Assembly (NCBI GenBank): GCA_039821555.1 | Contig: JBCBNX010000014.1 | Location: forward strand, 24,801-88,800 | DNA: 64,000 nucleotides | Reading direction: 5' to 3' | Source of the DNA: Bacteroidota bacterium | GTDB taxonomy: Bacteria; Bacteroidota; Rhodothermia; Rhodothermales; Rubricoccaceae | Shown here: in pieces, positions 19,487-27,464 of the stretch | Numbering within the stretch: position 1 is the first letter of the stretch | Layout: every line of letters begins with the position of its first letter | Notes under the pieces: model-generated | What the model saw: only the letters and a program-made list of their open reading frames with translations | Database searches by the model: none | Told to the model about the DNA's origin: nothing | Made by a program: the position numbers and the translations under genes

Positions 19487-19641
19487 AGTGGTAAAACGTG
19501 TACGTGAACGGGGGATGAGAGTAGGGCCAGAAGTATAGGTCCCCAGGGTGATGAGGGACAAGGTGTTCCCCGAAGATGTAGCGTTGTGAAACAGCAGGTT
19601 CAGCCGTGACACAGCGGTGGCGTGAAGCGAAGCAGCCGGAC

Positions 19642-20373
19642 TCAGCGCGCGGATGCGTCGGTGATCACTTGCCGCATGGCGCGCACGGCCTCCGGCATCC
19701 CTACGAGCACCGCCCGCGCGATCACAGCGAAGCCGATCGAGACCTCCTCGACTTGCGGGACGTGGCGAGCGAAGAGCGCGTAGTTGGTGTAGTCGAGCCC
19801 GTGCCCGGCGTGCACCTTCATGCCGAGGTCGGCGGCGAGGGCCGCGCCGCGCCCCAGGCGTTCGGCCTCGCGCGTCTGCGCGGCGAGCGTGGGCGCGTTG
19901 GCAAAGTCGCCGGTGTGCAGCTCGACCGCGTCGGCCCCGAGGTCGGCGGCGGCGCGAAGCTGGTCGGGGTCGGGGTCGACGAAGAGGCTCACCTCCATGT
20001 CGGCGGCCTTGAGGCGGGGCATCACGGCGCCGAGGCGGAGCCGCTGCCCGAGCACGTCGAGGCCGCCCTCGGTGGTGATCTCCTCGCGACGCTCCGGAAC
20101 GAGCGTGGCGAGGTCGGGCCGCACGTCGCAGCAGATCCCGACGACGTCCTCGTTGGTGGAGAGCTCGAAGTCGAGGCGCCCGAGCACCGTCTCTTTGAGG
20201 AGGCGCACGTCGCGCTCGGTGATGTGACGGCGGTCTTCGCGGAGGTGGAACACGATGCCGTCGGCCCCCGCCATCTCGCAGAGCGCGGCGGCGTGCACGG
20301 GGTCTGGGAAGCGCTCGCGGCGCGCGTTGCGCAGCGTGGCGACGTGGTCGACGTTGATCAGGAGGCGGGTCAT
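19642..20373 (-). CDS. pdxJ: Pyridoxine 5'-phosphate synthase PdxJ
   Basis: This 243-residue TIM-barrel enzyme condenses 1-deoxy-D-xylulose 5-phosphate with 3-amino-1-hydroxyacetone phosphate to form pyridoxine 5'-phosphate. Diagnostic blocks are LLINVDHVATLRNAR at the N-terminus, GIVFHLREDRRHI, SLFVDPD, VELHTGDFAN and the late VHAGHGLDYTN and EVSIGFAVIARA. The ATG at 20373 is chosen because MTRLLINVDHV matches the family start; an upstream in-frame ATG would add 7 residues. pdxB lies nearby on the other strand. Confidence 0.95.
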   Translation of the reverse strand: MTRLLINVDHVATLRNARRERFPDPVHAAALCEMAGADGIVFHLREDRRHITERDVRLLKETVLGRLDFELSTNEDVVGICCDVRPDLATLVPERREEITTEGGLDVLGQRLRLGAVMPRLKAADMEVSLFVDPDPDQLRAAADLGADAVELHTGDFANAPTLAAQTREAERLGRGAALAADLGMKVHAGHGLDYTNYALFARHVPQVEEVSIGFAVIARAVLVGMPEAVRAMRQVITDASAR

Positions 20374-20504
20374 GGTAGGGGGTGAGGCAGGCAAGGGGTG
20401 CAGGGGAGAGGCAGGCGAATGGATGGGGGCAACGTGGAGACCCTGGCGCGGTCCATAGCACAGGTCAAGCGGTCTGTAGCACAGGTCAAACCGTCTCGGC
20501 TCTC

Positions 20505-20534
20505 TTGATAATGCGTCGCGGGGGCCGGTATACT
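20505..20534 (+). promoter_or_regulatory. Sigma-70-type promoter before the single-helix membrane protein gene
   Basis: TTGATA (20505-20510) and TATACT (20529-20534) are separated by 18 bases, and the gene starts 66 bases after the -10 box. Just upstream, the motif GCACAGGTCAA occurs twice, 21 bases apart (about 20458 and 20479), a possible regulator site. Confidence 0.65.
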
Positions 20535-20600
20535 GAACGGCCTACGTCGCCGCATGCTCCGCGCGCGCACTCGCCCCAGCTGCTCTCCCGACTCCTCCCC

Positions 20601-21053
20601 ATGCGTATCGCCATCCAACTCGTCCTCGCTGTCGCCATCGTCGCGCTTGGGTACTACCTGTACTTTCGCATCACCGAGCCCGGCAAGCAGTACGAGCGGC
20701 AGCTCGAGCTGACCGATCTCACCCGCGAGCGGATGAACCACCTCCGCACGGCTATGATCGCTTTCGAGCGCGAGAACGACTACTACACGCGCGACCTGGA
20801 CTCGCTCGTCGTCTTCGTGAAGGCCGACTCGCTGATCATGGCGCGGCGCGATAGCGTCTTCCAGTTGGAGCCTGGACAGACGATCATGGTGGACTCGCTT
20901 CCGTTCTCGCCGCGCACAGGCACACGCTTCCAGCTGTCGGTCAACGACACCTCGGACGTAGACATCTACCTCCTTCAGGACCCGGACTCCGACGACCAGA
21001 TCGGGTCGGCCGAGCCGATCGCCAGCATGCGCAACGCGGCGAACTGGGAGTGA
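20601..21053 (+). CDS. Single-pass membrane protein of unknown function
   Basis: The 150-residue protein has one N-terminal membrane helix (about 3-22, IQLVLAVAIVALGYYLYF). A helical stretch (ERQLELTDLTRERMNHLR) and an extracytoplasmic domain with FSPRTGTRFQLSVNDTSDVD follow. I do not recognise the family. The ATG at 20601 puts the membrane helix at the N-terminus and follows a good promoter. A strong terminator after it shows it is transcribed alone. Confidence 0.75.
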   Translation: MRIAIQLVLAVAIVALGYYLYFRITEPGKQYERQLELTDLTRERMNHLRTAMIAFERENDYYTRDLDSLVVFVKADSLIMARRDSVFQLEPGQTIMVDSLPFSPRTGTRFQLSVNDTSDVDIYLLQDPDSDDQIGSAEPIASMRNAANWE

Positions 21054-21074
21054 GTCCAGCCCGCCTTGACCGAC

Positions 21075-21119
21075 GGGCAAGCGACCCAGGGCAAGTCCCA
21101 CGGTCGCTTGCCCCTTTTT
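21075..21119 (+). terminator. Rho-independent terminator
   Basis: A perfect 12-bp stem (GGGCAAGCGACC at 21075-21086 with GGTCGCTTGCCC at 21102-21113) is followed by CTTTTT. It ends the single-helix membrane protein transcript. Confidence 0.92.
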
Positions 21120-21162
21120 GTAGCTTCATGTTTCGTCTCGTCTGTCCCCCCGTAGTCCTCGC

Positions 21163-22137
21163 ATGAGCGACCTCCACGAGTATGCCGTCTTCACCGAGGA
21201 GTGGGACCAGCCTGCTGGGCCGCGCGCGCAGGTCGCAGTCGAACTGATCGGGTCACGGCTGCGCTACACCGAGGTGGAGCACACCGACAACGAGGACAGC
21301 GCCACGCAGACGCTGCGTCGCCTCGGAACGTGCGATTTTGACTTCGAGGTGGATCGCGCCGTCTTCGGGCGGCCCGAGCCGAACCAGCTCGACGCGCTCA
21401 TGTCGGCCGTACGCGACCTCTTCGAGGGCACCAGCGCCGACGCGTTGCACGTGGCCCTGCACCCGACGCACTGCGTGGGCTTCTTCACGCCGGTCCCCGA
21501 TGGCCTGGAGCCGGAAGTCCGCTTCGACCGCCTGCGCCGCGAGGCTGCGCTCATGGCCGACGCTGAGCCGGACCGCCCCGGCCGGGTCCGCGCGGTGCCG
21601 GTCCGATCGCAGCGCCTGGCGTCTGGCCCACAGACCTGGCACCACGTCATCCACGTGCCGGAGGCCGTACACGCGCGCCTGAAGCTCCTCGCCCAGCAAC
21701 TCGGCCGCACCGCCCGCTACGAACTCGCCGACACGACGCAGGCCGCCGCCGCGCTGGTGAGCACCCTGACGACGCTCGGGACCGATCCCGACAGCTTCCA
21801 ACTGGGACTCGGTGTCTACTCCGCGCACGTCGAGGTCGTCGTGTGCCAGGCGGGGCAGTGGTACGCCGGCCACCATGCACCCGCGCGCACGCCAGAGGAC
21901 GCGGCCTACTTCGTGTTTCGCCTGCTCTCCGACCTCGGCCTCGCCACCGACGCGCTCACGCAGTGGTGGCTCTACGGCGAAGGCACCGACCTCCGCGCCT
22001 ACGACCTCATGGCGACGCTCCTCAAGCTGGAGCCGCAGCGCCTCAACCCGCTCCGCGCCTTCGGCCTCCCCGCGCAGTCCGGCAGCCCCGTCCAGATGGC
22101 GGCCTACGTCCCGTGCGTCGGCGCCGCGCTCGTCTAG
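21163..22137 (+). CDS. DUF3822-like protein upstream of rsmD
   Basis: The 324-residue soluble protein has no obvious catalytic motif. I call it DUF3822-like because of its place directly before rsmD and coaD, as DUF3822 genes often are in Bacteroidota. Its length is compatible, and its two-part layout would suit an ASKHA-type fold: an N-terminal half with TSADALHVALHPTHCVGFFT, and a C-terminal half with GLGVYSAHVEVVVCQAGQWY. The sequence match is by memory and weak. Its function is unknown. Confidence 0.65.
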   Translation: MSDLHEYAVFTEEWDQPAGPRAQVAVELIGSRLRYTEVEHTDNEDSATQTLRRLGTCDFDFEVDRAVFGRPEPNQLDALMSAVRDLFEGTSADALHVALHPTHCVGFFTPVPDGLEPEVRFDRLRREAALMADAEPDRPGRVRAVPVRSQRLASGPQTWHHVIHVPEAVHARLKLLAQQLGRTARYELADTTQAAAALVSTLTTLGTDPDSFQLGLGVYSAHVEVVVCQAGQWYAGHHAPARTPEDAAYFVFRLLSDLGLATDALTQWWLYGEGTDLRAYDLMATLLKLEPQRLNPLRAFGLPAQSGSPVQMAAYVPCVGAALV

Positions 22138-22233
22138 TAGTGGCAAGCAACAAGAAGCAAGGGGCAAGGACAGGCAGGAACGGAACCTTGTGCTCTCCTT
22201 GTCGCTTGCCACCTGACACCTGCCACTTCTCCC

Positions 22234-22788
22234 ATGCGCATCATCGCGGGCCGTCTCCGGCGGCGCACCTTCAAGGCTCCCGACGACCTCAGCACGCGCC
22301 CCACGACGGACCGCGTGCGCGAGTCGATCTTCAACGTGCTCGAAGCGCGCATCGACTTCCACGGCCTCCAGGTGCTCGACCTCTTCGCTGGCACCGGTGC
22401 GCTCGGCTTCGAGGCGATCAGTCGCGGCGCGAGCTTCGTCACGTTCGTGGAGCAGAACTCCAAGGTGGTCAAGATCGCCCGCGAGAACGCTGAGGCGCTG
22501 GGTATCGCCGATCAGGGCTCGTTCCTGCGCGGCGATGCGGTCGCGTTCCTCGAACGCACGCCAGGGCCGCGCTACGGCCTCGTCTTCGCCGACCCGCCGT
22601 ACGAGTTAGAGGCAATGGACCGCATGCCCGAGCTCGCGCAGCCGCACCTCGCGCCCGGTGGTCTGTTCGTCCTGGAGCACAGCAAGGCCCACACCTTCGA
22701 CGACCACCCCCGCCTCGTGACGAGCCGCCGCTACGGCCGCACCGTCGTGAGCGTGTTCCGCGACGAGGTCGAGGGGCCTGAGTCGTGA
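22234..22788 (+). CDS. rsmD: 16S rRNA (guanine(966)-N(2))-methyltransferase RsmD
   Basis: This 184-residue SAM-dependent enzyme starts with the RsmD signature MRIIAGRLRRRTF. It has RPTTDRVRESIFNVL, the SAM motif I VLDLFAGTGALGFEA and the catalytic motif IV DPPY (in VFADPPYE). It methylates G966 of 16S rRNA during 30S assembly. coaD follows 81 bases later, a very common order. The start after CTTCTCCC fits the C-rich leaders seen elsewhere here. Confidence 0.95.
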   Translation: MRIIAGRLRRRTFKAPDDLSTRPTTDRVRESIFNVLEARIDFHGLQVLDLFAGTGALGFEAISRGASFVTFVEQNSKVVKIARENAEALGIADQGSFLRGDAVAFLERTPGPRYGLVFADPPYELEAMDRMPELAQPHLAPGGLFVLEHSKAHTFDDHPRLVTSRRYGRTVVSVFRDEVEGPES

Positions 22789-22869
22789 GTCGAGGGGCCC
22801 TTCGTACGTTTCCACTGTGTGGACGTGCTCGACTCACGATCCTAGACCCATGACCCACGACACAGCCCT

Positions 22870-23397
22870 GTGAAACTCGCCCTCTACCCCGGCACCTTCG
22901 ACCCGATCACGCGCGGGCACCTCGACGTGCTCCAGCGGGCGCTCCAGGTCTTCGACCACGTGGAGGTGACGGTCGCGGTAAACCGGCTCAAGAAGACGCT
23001 CTTCACGCTCGACGAGCGGGTGCACCTTGCCCTCGCGAGCATCGAGACGCTCCCGCACGACCTCCTCGAGCGCGTGAACGTGGTCGCCTTCGAAGGTCTG
23101 CTCGTCGACCACGCGAAGAAAGCCGGGGCTGTCGCGCTCATCCGCGGGCTGCGGCAGGTGTCCGACTTCGACTACGAGTTTCGGATGGCGCTCGCCAACC
23201 GCCGCCTCGCGCCGAACTTGGAGACGGTCTTCCTGATGCCGAGCGAGGAGCACACGTTCACCGCAGCCAGCATCGTCCGCGAGATCCACCGCTGGGAGGG
23301 CGACGTGTCGAGCTTCGTGCCTGAACCAGTTGTGGCTGCGCTCCGCGCGAAGCGGGAGGGCCGCAGCGTGATGCAGGAGGCGCGGCGCGGCGCGTAG
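22870..23397 (+). CDS. coaD: Phosphopantetheine adenylyltransferase CoaD
   Basis: This 175-residue nucleotidyltransferase makes dephospho-CoA from 4'-phosphopantetheine and ATP. The family motifs are YPGTFDPITRGHLD near the N-terminus, VAVNRLKKTLF, LIRGLRQVSDFDYE and the late EEHTFTAASIVREI. It starts with GTG, which is required to keep the conserved KLALYPGTFDP N-terminus. It is co-oriented with rsmD and probably in one operon with it and the DUF3822-like gene. Confidence 0.95.
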   Translation: MKLALYPGTFDPITRGHLDVLQRALQVFDHVEVTVAVNRLKKTLFTLDERVHLALASIETLPHDLLERVNVVAFEGLLVDHAKKAGAVALIRGLRQVSDFDYEFRMALANRRLAPNLETVFLMPSEEHTFTAASIVREIHRWEGDVSSFVPEPVVAALRAKREGRSVMQEARRGA

Positions 23398-23418
23398 CCG
23401 CGCTAGCACACCCTCGGA

Positions 23419-24003
23419 TCAGTTCTCGCTCTTGAGCCGCTCGATCTCGTCGCGAAGTTGGGCGGCAGTCTCGTAGTCCTCCTCGGCGATGGCCTTTTCG
23501 AGGTCAGCCTGCATGCGGTCCAGCTTCGAGCCGGAGCGCTTGGCGGGTTCCTCGGCCGCTTCCTCGGTCGCGGCAAAGGCCGAGACGCCCTCGTCTTCAG
23601 CCGGGATACCAGCCTCGTCAAGGACCGACGCCATCACGAAGATCGGCGCGTCGGTGCGTACGGCGAGCGCGACGGCGTCCGACGGGCGCGCATCGAGTTG
23701 GTTTTCCTCGCCGTCGAACTCGTAGCGGATCTTGGCGAAGAACGTGCCCTCGCGCAGGTCGTCCACGATGACATCCGTGACCTCGGCGTCGAGCGCGTCG
23801 AAGAGGTCGCGTAGGAGGTCGTGGGTCATCGGACGGGGCGGCTGGATCTTCTCCAGTTCGAGGGCGATGGCTTGCGCCTCGAACGCTCCGATGATGATGG
23901 GCAGGCGGCGGTTGCCGTTGACCTCGCCGAGCACCAGCGCGTAGGCTCCACCGCTCGACGGGCTGGTGGAGAGTCCGATGATGTCAACCTGGATGTACTC
24001 CAT
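23419..24003 (-). CDS. Bifunctional nuclease (DUF151) family protein with UVR motif
   Basis: The 194-residue protein starts MEYIQVDIIGLSTSP and contains ALVLGEVNGNRRLPIIIGAFEAQAIA (quoted in parts: LGEVNGNRRLPIIIG). It also has LDARPSDAVALAVR, all typical of the BFN/DUF151 fold (1-130). The C-terminal 35 residues form a UvrB/UvrC-like motif (AIAEEDYETAAQLRDEI). Family members have been described as RNase/DNase proteins, but their bacterial role is unclear. It converges on coaD and lies downstream of hisC on the same strand. Confidence 0.88.
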   Translation of the reverse strand: MEYIQVDIIGLSTSPSSGGAYALVLGEVNGNRRLPIIIGAFEAQAIALELEKIQPPRPMTHDLLRDLFDALDAEVTDVIVDDLREGTFFAKIRYEFDGEENQLDARPSDAVALAVRTDAPIFVMASVLDEAGIPAEDEGVSAFAATEEAAEEPAKRSGSKLDRMQADLEKAIAEEDYETAAQLRDEIERLKSEN

Positions 24004-24090
24004 CGTGGCGGGGCGGGGGGCTCTAGTCGGAAGGGGCGGGGGAAACTACGGGCAGGATGTGCGCTGGGCACAGCGGTTCATGCCGAATCG

Positions 24091-25266
24091 CTACGAACCA
24101 GCCGACACCGCAACGGTTTCGCTGGCAGTGCCGTTGCCGTCGGCTTGGTTGTTGGCTTGGCCTGTGGCCGCAAGTACGGCAGCGAGAGCGTCGAGGCAGG
24201 CGCGGTTTTCCTCGGGCATCCCGACGGAGAGTCGGACATAGCCGGGCAATGCACGGTAGCCGCTCACGTCACGGATCCGGACGCCTCGCTTCGCCATCTG
24301 TTGCCGAAGGTCAGCCGGGGCTATGGGGGACTTCACGAGAAAGAAGTTGGCTGCGCTCTCGTGAGCTGTCAGCCCGAGCGCACGGACGCCCGCAAGGAGT
24401 TCGGCGTACCCTTCTTTGAGCGCGGTCACGCGCTCAGCGATCAAGTCGGGACGCGCCAGCACAGCTAGTCCAGCGGCCTCAGCCAGGTGGTCCACGACAA
24501 ACGGGAGCCGCGACTTCTGAAGTTCGTGGACCAAGCGCGGGTGCCCGGCGAGGTAGCCCAGTCGCAACCCGGCAAGCCCCATCGCCTTGGAGAAGGTCCG
24601 CATCACCAGCACGTTCGGATGTGCCTCCAGCAGGTCGATGGCCGTCTGGCCGTCCACGAATTCGTGGTAGGCCTCGTCGACGACGAGCATGCCGGGCACG
24701 CTCCGCGCGATGCGCGCGAGGTCCGCATAGGCCAGGGCTTTGCCGGTCGGGTTGCTGGGCGTCGTCACAACGGTGAGCGCGGCGTCGGCGCGCTGCGCGG
24801 CGCTGATGATCGTGTCCGGCGCGTGCGTCAGGTCCGGCTGCGGGTCCACGGAGACGATGTCCGCTCCGTGCATCCGCGCGACGGCCTCGTACAGCGAGAA
24901 CATCGGATGGGGCAGCACGACGGGCGTGCCCTCGCGAAGGAAGCAGAGGCCGAGCGTGTGCGTGAGCTCGTTGGAGCCGTGCCCGACGATGAGGTGCTCG
25001 GGCGTCAATCCCAGGTGGGCAGCGAGGGTTGCGGTGAGCTGCCTCGGACGGTCCTGCGGGTAGCGGTTCCAGGCGTGCTCCAGCGCCGCGTCTACGATCT
25101 CGCGCTTCAGGGCGGCGGGGAGATCATAAGGGCTCTCGTTCTGGTCGAGCTTGGCGAGGCCGTCGGTGTCCGTGGCGACGGTGTAGGCTTTCTGCGCGCG
25201 AATCTCGGGCCGGATGCGCGCCAGCAGCGCGCCGGAAGGCGTCGTCGGGTCTGCGGGGAATTCCAT
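24091..25266 (-). CDS. hisC: Histidinol-phosphate aminotransferase HisC
   Basis: This 391-residue class I/II aminotransferase converts imidazole-acetol phosphate to histidinol phosphate with PLP. It has KLDQNESPYDLP near the N-terminus, GHGSNELTHTL, TPSNPTGKAL, VDEAYHEFV and the PLP lysine in RTFSKAMGLAGLRLGY. The late RIRDVSGYRALPGYVRLSVG block carries the substrate arginine. It follows hisD (26789-25419) on the same strand with 152 bases between, so hisD-hisC is probably an operon separate from other his genes. Confidence 0.93.
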   Translation of the reverse strand: MEFPADPTTPSGALLARIRPEIRAQKAYTVATDTDGLAKLDQNESPYDLPAALKREIVDAALEHAWNRYPQDRPRQLTATLAAHLGLTPEHLIVGHGSNELTHTLGLCFLREGTPVVLPHPMFSLYEAVARMHGADIVSVDPQPDLTHAPDTIISAAQRADAALTVVTTPSNPTGKALAYADLARIARSVPGMLVVDEAYHEFVDGQTAIDLLEAHPNVLVMRTFSKAMGLAGLRLGYLAGHPRLVHELQKSRLPFVVDHLAEAAGLAVLARPDLIAERVTALKEGYAELLAGVRALGLTAHESAANFFLVKSPIAPADLRQQMAKRGVRIRDVSGYRALPGYVRLSVGMPEENRACLDALAAVLAATGQANNQADGNGTASETVAVSAGS

Positions 25267-25418
25267 GCGGTCAGCGAGGAGCACTGCGCGTACGTGATGT
25301 GCCCCATAAGGGACATCGCCGACGACGAGCAGCAGGGTCTAGGTGAAAAAGAAGGCGGTTCGAGGTCCGAGGACACGCCGATGAGGCGTAGCCATCGTGC
25401 CGGAGCCGCCGCGATAGG

Positions 25419-26789
25419 CTAGGTCGGGTCGGTGCCGTTGCCAGACACCTCGCCGAGGGTGTCGAGGCGTTCCTGGATGGCGCGTGCGTGGGCGTCGAGG
25501 CCCTCGGCGTTGGCGAGGCGGACGATGGCGGGCCCGCTCTGGGCCAAACGCTCCCGCGTGTAAGCGATCACCGACTGGCGGCGCAGGAACGTGTCCACGC
25601 CGAGCGCCGAGGCATAGCGCGCTGTGCCGCCGGTCGGGAGCACGTGGTTGGGACCTGCGAAGTAGTCTCCGACAGGCTCGGAGCTGTACGGCCCGAGAAA
25701 GACAGCGCCCGCATGCCGGATGCGCCCCATCACCGACCAGGGGTCGTGCGTGATGATCTCCAGGTGTTCCGGGGCCAGGTGGTTCACAAGCGCGACGGCG
25801 TCGTCCGTCGTCTCGCAGACGACCGCTGCGCTGTAGTCTGTGAGGGCGGCTTCGAGGATGGACTGGCGGCTGAGGGTGGGCACCATCTCTTCGATCGCAT
25901 CCTGCACGGCTTCGGCGAGGGTGGCGCTGGTGGTGACAAGGATCGCCGAGGCGCGGACGTCGTGCTCGGCCTGCGAGAGGAGGTCCGCTGCGACGTAGCG
26001 GGCGTCGGCGCTGGCATCGGCCAGGACAACGATCTCACTCGGCCCCGCGAGGCTGTCGATGGCGACCTGGCCGAAGACCTCGCGCTTGGCCGCGGCCACA
26101 TAGGCGTTGCCAGGGCCCACAATCACGTCTACCGCCGGGATGGTCTCGGTGCCGTAGGCAAGCGCGCCGATGGCCTGCGCCCCGCCCACCGCGTAGACGT
26201 GCTCAATGCCGAGCAGATGAGCCGCCGCGCGCACAAGGGGATGGGGGAGCCCGTCGGCGCCGGGCGGGCTGACGAGGTGCACCTCGCGGACACCCGCCAC
26301 CTGGGCCGGGATCGCGTTCATGAACACGCTCGACGGGTAGGCAGCGGTGCCGCCGGGGGCGTAGAGGCCGGCACGGTCCACGGGCACGTAGCGCTGGCCG
26401 AGCACGACGCCGTCGCCGTCCTCGGTGAACCAAGCCGTGCGCCGCTGCCGCTCGTGGAAGCGCCGGATGTTGTCGGCTGCCTGGTGCAGCGCATCGCGGA
26501 GGTCTTGGTCGAGGTCTCCGTAAGCTGCGCTCAGGGCGTCGGTTGGAACGCGGAGGCGGTCTACCTCGACGCCGTCGAAGCGAGTTGTGGCGTCGCGGAG
26601 CGCGGCGTCGCCGCGGGCCTGCACGTCGGCAACGAGGTCGCGGGCTGCCTGCGTCACCTCGTCTGAGAAGGCGGCCGTCCTGGCGAGAATGCGCGGGAGC
26701 GGCGCCGGTAGTGCTTCAGTCCTCTCAGCCGGGTCGGCCGTGCCACGGGCGAGGCGAACAACCGGAAGCAAATACGTGGCGAAGGACAT
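25419..26789 (-). CDS. hisD: Histidinol dehydrogenase HisD
   Basis: This 456-residue enzyme catalyses the last two oxidations of histidine synthesis. Diagnostic blocks are YVPVDRAGLYAPGGTAAYPS (quoted as a 20-residue stretch), VDVIVGPGNAYVAAAKREVFG (begin VDVIVGPGN), GPSEIVVLAD and the zinc/active-site region SQAEHDVRA. The late VNHLAPEHLEI and GTARYASALGVDTF blocks complete it. All key residues appear present. hisC is next downstream. Confidence 0.95.
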   Translation of the reverse strand: MSFATYLLPVVRLARGTADPAERTEALPAPLPRILARTAAFSDEVTQAARDLVADVQARGDAALRDATTRFDGVEVDRLRVPTDALSAAYGDLDQDLRDALHQAADNIRRFHERQRRTAWFTEDGDGVVLGQRYVPVDRAGLYAPGGTAAYPSSVFMNAIPAQVAGVREVHLVSPPGADGLPHPLVRAAAHLLGIEHVYAVGGAQAIGALAYGTETIPAVDVIVGPGNAYVAAAKREVFGQVAIDSLAGPSEIVVLADASADARYVAADLLSQAEHDVRASAILVTTSATLAEAVQDAIEEMVPTLSRQSILEAALTDYSAAVVCETTDDAVALVNHLAPEHLEIITHDPWSVMGRIRHAGAVFLGPYSSEPVGDYFAGPNHVLPTGGTARYASALGVDTFLRRQSVIAYTRERLAQSGPAIVRLANAEGLDAHARAIQERLDTLGEVSGNGTDPT

Positions 26790-26904
26790 GAGGAGGAGAC
26801 GGACGACGCAGTCGGGAAAAGGGGCAACGTTACGCGATGCCGACTGCTTGGGTCCGCCCTCCTGGAAAACTCATAGGCAGCCGGGTCCGCCTGCCCGCCG
26901 GGCC

Positions 26905-27243
26905 CTACTCGTCGTCCCAATAGGAATCTTCAGGGAGCTCGAGTTCTGGAAGGTCCTCGAACTCGTAGTCAGGCAGGAGCTCGTCCCGGACGTAGGCCAT
27001 GGCTTCATGCAGGGCCAGCACGAACTTGCCGAAGTCCTCCTTGTAGAGAAACAGCTTGTGCTTCTGGTAGCCCTCACCGTCACCGCGTCGCTTGCTCTCA
27101 GTGATGTTGAGGAAGAAATCCTCGCCGGACCGGGTGGCCTTCACGTCGAAGAAGTAGGTGCGCTTGCCTGCAGGCACACGGACCGAGTAGACCTCGTCGC
27201 GGTCGTCGCGGCGGCTTGCACGACGGTGCTCGTTGGGTTCCAT
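26905..27243 (-). CDS. DUF3276 family (PUR-alpha-like nucleic-acid-binding) protein
   Basis: The 112-residue protein matches DUF3276, a Bacteroidota family with a PUR-alpha-like fold. Visible blocks are EVYSVRVPAGKRTYFFDVKA and FFLNITESKR, then KHKLFLYKEDFGKFVLAL, followed by an acidic tail. PUR-alpha-like proteins bind single-stranded nucleic acids, and the role in these bacteria is not established. It is preceded by an AT-rich leader with a likely promoter. Confidence 0.85.
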   Translation of the reverse strand: MEPNEHRRASRRDDRDEVYSVRVPAGKRTYFFDVKATRSGEDFFLNITESKRRGDGEGYQKHKLFLYKEDFGKFVLALHEAMAYVRDELLPDYEFEDLPELELPEDSYWDDE

Positions 27244-27375
27244 GGGATGAAGAGCAGCTGTAGGGTAAGACGGGACCCGACGGTACCCGTGGGGCCGCGA
27301 ATATCGGCCTAGGCTCGGCTTAAAGCAACTACCTATGTAAGAAACAGTCCTACAGGATTGTCAGACTAGATGTGC

Positions 27376-27405
27376 ACATTAGAACATATGTCTTTCCTTC
27401 CGCAA
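27376..27405 (-). promoter_or_regulatory. Candidate promoter of the DUF3276 gene in an AT-rich spacer
   Basis: On the minus strand TTGCGG (27405-27400) and TAATGT (27381-27376) are 18 bases apart, giving a leader of about 125 bases to the DUF3276 start. The whole 27310-27460 spacer is far richer in AT than its surroundings. Confidence 0.45.
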
Positions 27406-27464
27406 GACTTATGGATGTCTTATGCTTGGCGTGTGAGAACTTAGTAAGAACGTATGTGGTGTAG

